A stretch of DNA of 9,200 nucleotides, from NCBI GenBank assembly GCA_020052115.1, contig JAGVPR010000159.1, positions 1 through 9,200 on the forward strand, in the 5' to 3' direction. The translations under genes and the position numbers were made by a program. This DNA comes from Candidatus Eiseniibacteriota bacterium (GTDB lineage: Bacteria; Eisenbacteria; RBG-16-71-46; JAGVPR01). The notes below the pieces were generated by a model that was given only the letters and a program-made list of their open reading frames with translations, made no database searches and was not told where the DNA came from. Positions 5,801 to 9,200 of this stretch are shown here, piece by piece (positions within the stretch are counted from its first letter, which is position 1; every line of letters begins with the position of its first letter).

Positions 5801-6916
5801 ATGGCCGGGGCGGGACAGCCGTCACAAGAACAGGAAGTTGAATCGCGCCCCGTATTATATCATGGGGCATCGCGCACGACCCTTGCCCTTGAGAACGCGG
5901 CACTGCGTCAGCAACTTACGCTCTATCAACGGACTCAACGTCGCCCTCGGCTTCGAAGCGAAGATCGGTTCTTCTGGATCTTCCTCCGGAGACTCTGGCC
6001 GGGGTGGTACCGTGCCCTGATCATCGTCCAGCCCGAGACGGTCATCGCCTGGCACCGCCAAGGCTTCAGGGTGTTCTGGCGTCGCCGGTCACACTCCCAC
6101 AGGATCGGTCGACCCAGCATCCCCCGGCAGCACATCGCCTTCAGCCAGCGGATCTCCGGCGACCATTCCGAGTGGGGCGAGGAGAAGATCGCCGAGGAAC
6201 TCGCCGCCAAGTTCGGCATCGAGCATTCGGGGAGCACGGTCCGCCGCTACATGGTCGCGCGTTGCCGCGCCCCTCGTGGAGATCAAACCTGGCGCACCTT
6301 CATCCGCAATCACGCCAAGGAGGTCTGGGCCTGCGACTTCCTCACGCAGTACACCGCATTCTTCGCCGTCGCTTACGTCTTCGTCATCATGGAGGTCGGT
6401 TCCCGACGGATCGTCCACTTCAACGTGACGACCAACCCAACGCTTCCCTGGATCAAGCAGCAGATCCGCGAGGCGACAGCCTGGGGGAACGGTCCACGCT
6501 TCCTCATCCACGACAATGACGGGATCTTCGGTCAGATCCGGACGAGCGGGACTGGGGACGAGGATCATGGCCGGAGCCGATACCGCTGCCATCTCGATCG
6601 CTGGCTCGGCGAGGTCATGAGAATCAAGGGACTGCCAATCCCCTACGGCGCGCCGAACGCCTCACCCCACGTCGAGCGCTTCATCAGGACGCTGCGTGAG
6701 GAGGCCTTGGACCACTTCATCTTCCTCAGTGCCGACCACATTCGCCGTGTCGTCACCGAGTACGTCCGTTACTACAACGGGGCGCGTCCGTCACAGGCGA
6801 TCCACGGCATCCCGGATCCATACCCGGAATTGAAGCAGCCTCCGCCGCGGGTCGGGCGACTCATCGCTCTCCCCGTTCTGGACGGCGTGCACCACGACTA
6901 CCGACTCGCCGCGTAG
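5801..6916 (+). CDS. Integrase-core (rve) DDE transposase, copy 2, N-terminus replaced
   Basis: Close paralogue of copy 1, same subfamily, with many silent and some amino-acid differences; it is therefore not a recent duplicate. From the ATG at 5801 it is 371 aa. The triad looks intact: D179 (WACDFLTQ), D238 (HDNDGIFG), E292 (HVERFIRTLREE). As in copy 1, 53 residues separate the second Asp and the Glu, against 34 in copy 3. Similarity to copy 1 starts abruptly at about base 5872 (RTTLALENAALRQQL). The first 25 residues (MAGAGQPSQEQ...) are unrelated to the family's usual N-terminus (LLSALLSFVRATL), and no in-frame start with a Shine-Dalgarno is visible. The gene has probably lost its original 5' end of about 20-30 codons, and whether it is expressed is doubtful. 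The C-terminus (YRLAA) is normal. Confidence 0.85.
   Translation: MAGAGQPSQEQEVESRPVLYHGASRTTLALENAALRQQLTLYQRTQRRPRLRSEDRFFWIFLRRLWPGWYRALIIVQPETVIAWHRQGFRVFWRRRSHSHRIGRPSIPRQHIAFSQRISGDHSEWGEEKIAEELAAKFGIEHSGSTVRRYMVARCRAPRGDQTWRTFIRNHAKEVWACDFLTQYTAFFAVAYVFVIMEVGSRRIVHFNVTTNPTLPWIKQQIREATAWGNGPRFLIHDNDGIFGQIRTSGTGDEDHGRSRYRCHLDRWLGEVMRIKGLPIPYGAPNASPHVERFIRTLREEALDHFIFLSADHIRRVVTEYVRYYNGARPSQAIHGIPDPYPELKQPPPRVGRLIALPVLDGVHHDYRLAA
5847..5868. repeat. Imperfect palindrome with AT-rich centre
   Basis: GCCCC (5847-5851) and GGGGC (5864-5868) flank the AT-rich centre GTATTATATCAT. It ends 4 bases before the point where similarity between transposase copies 1 and 2 begins. Confidence 0.4.
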
Positions 6917-7090
6917 TCTCGCGCGGGATCATCTTCCCGACGCGAAGGTCGATCTCTGTCTTTCGGCGCCGTTCGTTGTCGCCCTCATCCCCGACCATGG
7001 GATTCCAGGAACCCATCGCGGTGCGACGGCCGGCCCCGCGAACGCTCGGTAGCGTATGGTCGCCGCCAACGTGCCCGTTCCACGCGTCGG

Positions 7091-7110
7091 ATGGAGTTTT
7101 CGCGGAGTAC
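7091..7110 (+). repeat. IS terminal repeat, right end of copy 2
   Basis: ATGGAGTTTTCGCGGAGTAC, identical over 20 bases to the ends at 1429-1448 and 3108-3127. It is 175 bases 3' of the copy 2 stop and 87 bases before the PQQ-like gene start. Confidence 0.75.
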
Positions 7111-7114
7111 CGGC

Positions 7115-7120
7115 TATAGT
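7115..7120 (+). promoter_or_regulatory. Possible -10 element beside the IS end
   Basis: TATAGT lies 4 bases beyond the IS end, upstream of the PQQ-like gene. With 17-base spacing the -35 would be TGGAGT (7092-7097), inside the IS end and only a 3/6 match. It is a weak candidate for a hybrid promoter. Confidence 0.25.
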
Positions 7121-7184
7121 TCTGACCGGCCGGGCAGCACCCTCCCGGCGCTCGCTGCAGATTCACACGCTGCCCCGCCCGCAG

Positions 7185-7190
7185 AGGAGG
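7185..7190 (+). promoter_or_regulatory. Ribosome binding site fixing the start at 7197
   Basis: AGGAGG is spaced 6 bases from the ATG at 7197. It argues against the longer open frame that begins upstream in the IS end. Confidence 0.75.
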
Positions 7191-7196
7191 ACGACG

Positions 7197-8939
7197 ATGA
7201 TGCTCGGATCTCTCCTCGCCCTGTCGGGCGCCCCAGCAGGCGTGCGGCGCGGCGCTCCCCGCAGACGCAGCTTTGCCCTCTGCGCTGGCTTCGCCATCGC
7301 GGCTCTGTCCTCGCTGTGGCCCACGGCCGCGCGATCTTCCGCCGTCGAAGTGGGCGTCCGGCCGCCCAGCTGGACCCACGTCTTCAAGAACGGCATCTCC
7401 TGGATGCAGACGCCGCTTCCGGGCATCGTGATTGTCGACACGAAGGCCGGTCTGTTCGGGCTTGACGCGCTGGATGGCTCCGTTCGCTGGGAGCGCGAGT
7501 TTCGCAATCTCTCCGGGTGCGCCCTCGATCGGATCCCGGGCACGCACCTCGCCGTGCTCAGCCTGGGCAAGAAGTCCGGCGCCCGCCAGCCCAGCTTCGC
7601 GGTCATCGACCTGTGGACCGGGAGGGAAATGTGGAATTCACAGGCACTCGGGTTCGGAGAATGCATGGGGCAGTTCGCTCTGCCTCCCGTTCGAGGACTT
7701 TTCGTTCATGCCAAGACCAGCGACGACAAGAAAACGACGGCCACCCTCGATCTTGTGACCGGAGCGCTGCTTTGGCGACAGGACAAGTTCCTGGAAGGCT
7801 GGAAGCCGGAGCGCGGCGTGGACGGCGACTGCGGCCCCGTCCTGGCCGGCAACCCGCCGCTGTTCGACACCGACTCCACGATGGTCGTACTCTGGGATGC
7901 CGCATCGCTGCGCAAGTACGACGCTCGCAACGGAACGCTGCTGTGGGCCGCGAAGCCTCCGAAAGCGAAGGAGTCGATGCGGTTCGGGACGCGGCCGAGC
8001 CGTCGGGTCGCCGCCGCGATGCTCGCTCCGGGCGATTCGGTTTTGTACGCGCCGTACGACAACACGCTCTGCGCCTTTCGAGTGGCTGACGGCAAGCCGC
8101 TGTGGAAGAAACCTCCCACTCTTGACGGAGTGGTGACGCAGCTTGCGCTGGAGCGAGACCTGATCGTTGTGCGCGTTGAGTTTCCGGAGTCGGTTCGGGG
8201 ATTCGGTGTAAGTCACGGCCCAATCCGTGCAACGCGGGACATCGGGGAGGATGAGTGGTTCCGGGCGCATTGGATCTGTCTCGTGGACCGCCGCGACGGT
8301 CGCCTCCTCAAGGAGTTCGGAGAGAGTTGGGTCTCCCAGGGATCTCCATCACGTCAGTTCAGCAACTTCCTGGTCCTGGGCGACACGGTCTACGTGGCGC
8401 GCAACGGGGCGTTGCGTCTCATCGACCTGAACAAGCGAGAAGAGATCGTTTCCGTTCCGTTGGACGTCAAGTCCGAACCTGGGAGTTCTGATTGGACCCT
8501 GAGCGTCGTGGACAGCCAGCTCGTCATCGCCGGCGGACAGAACCTCTGGCGTTTCTCCCGGGATGGACGGCTGCTCGGGAGCGCGCACTTCCGGCCCGTG
8601 CGGCGGACCGCCCTCGATCTCGGCACTTTGATCCTAGGGAGCATATTGGAAGCGGCTGTGAATTCGGACCACTTCAGCGTCGACATCGGGGATTGGGCTC
8701 CCGTCATCGCTGAGCCGGTCTCGAAGACGCAGCATGCTGACGAGTGCACGGTGTTCATGACGCACGTCGACAGCGACACGCTGAAGGGGACCGCGTTCGA
8801 GCGGGTCCGGCTGCGGGACGGCGCAGTGATGTCGCGCGTCGGCATCCCCGAGGAGTTCGACAACTGTCGCGTCACGCGCGACGGGCGATGCATCCTGCTG
8901 AAGACCGCCAATGTCCTGACGGCGTACCGGCTCGAGTAG
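7197..8939 (+). CDS. Exported PQQ-like beta-propeller repeat protein
   Basis: 580-aa protein starting at a tandem ATG-ATG behind AGGAGG. A basic n-region (RRRSFAL, residues 22-28, resembling a twin-arginine signal) leads to a hydrophobic stretch (26-41) and probable cleavage near A44-A49, so it is probably exported, perhaps by Tat. The body shows about eight blade-like repeats with the PQQ-repeat signature of an Asp followed by a G(x)LxW turn: LDALDGSVRWE (89-99), IDLWTGREMW (137-146), LDLVTGALLW (184-193), YDARNGTLLW (241-250), FRVADGKPLW (294-303), VDRRDGRLLK (363-372), IDLNKREEIV (409-418), FSRDGRLLG (453-461). This predicts a beta-propeller like BamB or PQQ-domain proteins. The catalytic residues of true quinoprotein dehydrogenases are not evident, so a binding or scaffold role is more likely. 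It stands alone between two IS ends and no operon partner is visible. Confidence 0.82.
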   Translation: MMLGSLLALSGAPAGVRRGAPRRRSFALCAGFAIAALSSLWPTAARSSAVEVGVRPPSWTHVFKNGISWMQTPLPGIVIVDTKAGLFGLDALDGSVRWEREFRNLSGCALDRIPGTHLAVLSLGKKSGARQPSFAVIDLWTGREMWNSQALGFGECMGQFALPPVRGLFVHAKTSDDKKTTATLDLVTGALLWRQDKFLEGWKPERGVDGDCGPVLAGNPPLFDTDSTMVVLWDAASLRKYDARNGTLLWAAKPPKAKESMRFGTRPSRRVAAAMLAPGDSVLYAPYDNTLCAFRVADGKPLWKKPPTLDGVVTQLALERDLIVVRVEFPESVRGFGVSHGPIRATRDIGEDEWFRAHWICLVDRRDGRLLKEFGESWVSQGSPSRQFSNFLVLGDTVYVARNGALRLIDLNKREEIVSVPLDVKSEPGSSDWTLSVVDSQLVIAGGQNLWRFSRDGRLLGSAHFRPVRRTALDLGTLILGSILEAAVNSDHFSVDIGDWAPVIAEPVSKTQHADECTVFMTHVDSDTLKGTAFERVRLRDGAVMSRVGIPEEFDNCRVTRDGRCILLKTANVLTAYRLE

Positions 8940-8943
8940 TCCT

Positions 8944-8959
8944 TTGGCCCGCCGGCCAA
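8944..8959 (+). terminator. Short hairpin after the PQQ-like gene
   Basis: TTGGCC (8944-8949) pairs with GGCCAA (8954-8959) around a CGCC loop, 4 bases after the stop codon. No T-run follows, so termination by this hairpin alone is uncertain. Confidence 0.3.
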
Positions 8960-8980
8960 GAAGCCGGGGCGAATTTGCGG

Positions 8981-8997
8981 GATCACGAAGACTCCAT
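8981..8997 (-). repeat. Diverged IS-end motif 3' of copy 4
   Basis: On the minus strand ATGGAGTCTTCGTGATC matches the motif beginning ATGGAGTTTTCGCG at 12 of the first 14 positions, then diverges. It lies 92 bases 3' of the copy 4 transposase stop, in the same relative orientation as at the other copies. Confidence 0.4.
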
Positions 8998-9089
8998 CAA
9001 ACTTGACTCGCTTGCGGTTACGTCGCGGAGGCCGAGCGCCAGGTCGTAAGCTGTCCTTCTTGGGGTAGTGTGCCAGAATCCAGCCGACG

Positions 9090-9200
9090 TCACGCCGCAC
9101 GCCGATAGTAGTATCGGAGCAACCCGCCGAGGCGTTCCCGACACGCGACCCGACCCAGGCCAAGTTCGCCCGACGGCTCGATCAGCTCGTTCCCGAGCCC
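9090..9200 (-). CDS. C-terminal end of a fourth transposase (partial, runs off the right edge)
   Basis: The last 36 residues of a minus-strand frame end CRERLGGLLRYYYRRAA, stop at 9090-9092. The LGGLL..YY.R.AA ending parallels the C-termini of the other copies (LGGIQHDYRLAA in copy 1, LGGLHHHYERVAA in copy 3) and fits an integrase-core transposase of a third subtype. The DDE domain would lie beyond the window. The call rests on a short stretch and on the IS-end-like motif downstream. Confidence 0.55.
   Translation of the reverse strand, partial: GLGNELIEPSGELGLGRVACRERLGGLLRYYYRRAA

Noticed and set aside
6997..7016. Small imperfect palindrome ATGGGATTCCAGGAACCCAT
   Set aside because: Short, with a bulge and no T-run or nearby gene end; not supportable as an operator or terminator.
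1..9200. CRISPR array, tRNA or rRNA genes, defence or biosynthetic cluster
   Set aside because: No regularly spaced repeat-spacer pattern, no recognisable tRNA cloverleaf or rRNA sequence, and no linked enzyme set was seen by eye on either strand.

Overview
The window looks like an insertion-sequence-dense stretch of a GC-rich bacterial chromosome. The organism is probably a member of the FCB-related or candidate-phylum lineages, such as Candidatus Eisenbacteria or a relative. This is an inference from two things: a secreted HAF-repeat protein ending in an NPFNP-type FlgD-like/type A sorting domain, and several diverged copies of an rve-type 'integrase core' transposase family with conserved ends. 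No marker gene proves the taxonomy.

Layout from left to right. (1) A near-consensus sigma70 promoter (37-65, minus) fires out of the left edge. (2) IS copy 1 (91-1448) carries a full-length DDE transposase bounded by 15-bp inverted repeats; its presumed second catalytic Asp is Asn. (3) A small secreted protein gene (1715-2299, plus) encodes two tandem copies of a Cys/WHE/DNGD/Cys/His module and has its own promoter and RBS. (4) A long perfect hairpin (2338-2382) leads into a decayed transposase of a second subfamily (2369-2879), truncated at its 5' end and carrying an internal deletion; its IS end lies at 3104-3128. (5) A SAM-dependent methyltransferase (3096-3992, minus) takes its last codons and stop from that IS end. 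(6) A solitary degenerate IS end (4062-4087) is followed by the secreted HAF-repeat protein (4149-5495, minus). (7) IS copy 2 (transposase 5801-6916, end at 7091-7110) has an intact DDE triad but an unrelated N-terminus. (8) An exported PQQ/beta-propeller-like protein gene (7197-8939, plus) follows. (9) The C-terminus of a fourth transposase, of another subtype, enters from the right edge (9090-9200, minus), again with an end-like motif 3' of it.

The four non-IS genes do not form an evident operon or pathway. Three are predicted to be exported and one is a cytosolic methyltransferase. What unites the window is a short sequence, GTTTTCGCGGAGTAC, present in four exact copies plus degenerate ones. 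It lies 3' of every transposase copy in the same relative orientation, and a copy (exact or degenerate) sits on both sides of every non-IS gene. The best explanation is a conserved terminal repeat of a related set of insertion sequences. None of the transposase copies visible in full appears intact. The hunt therefore centres on this motif, on the alternating gene/IS-end layout, and on the duplicated small secreted protein.
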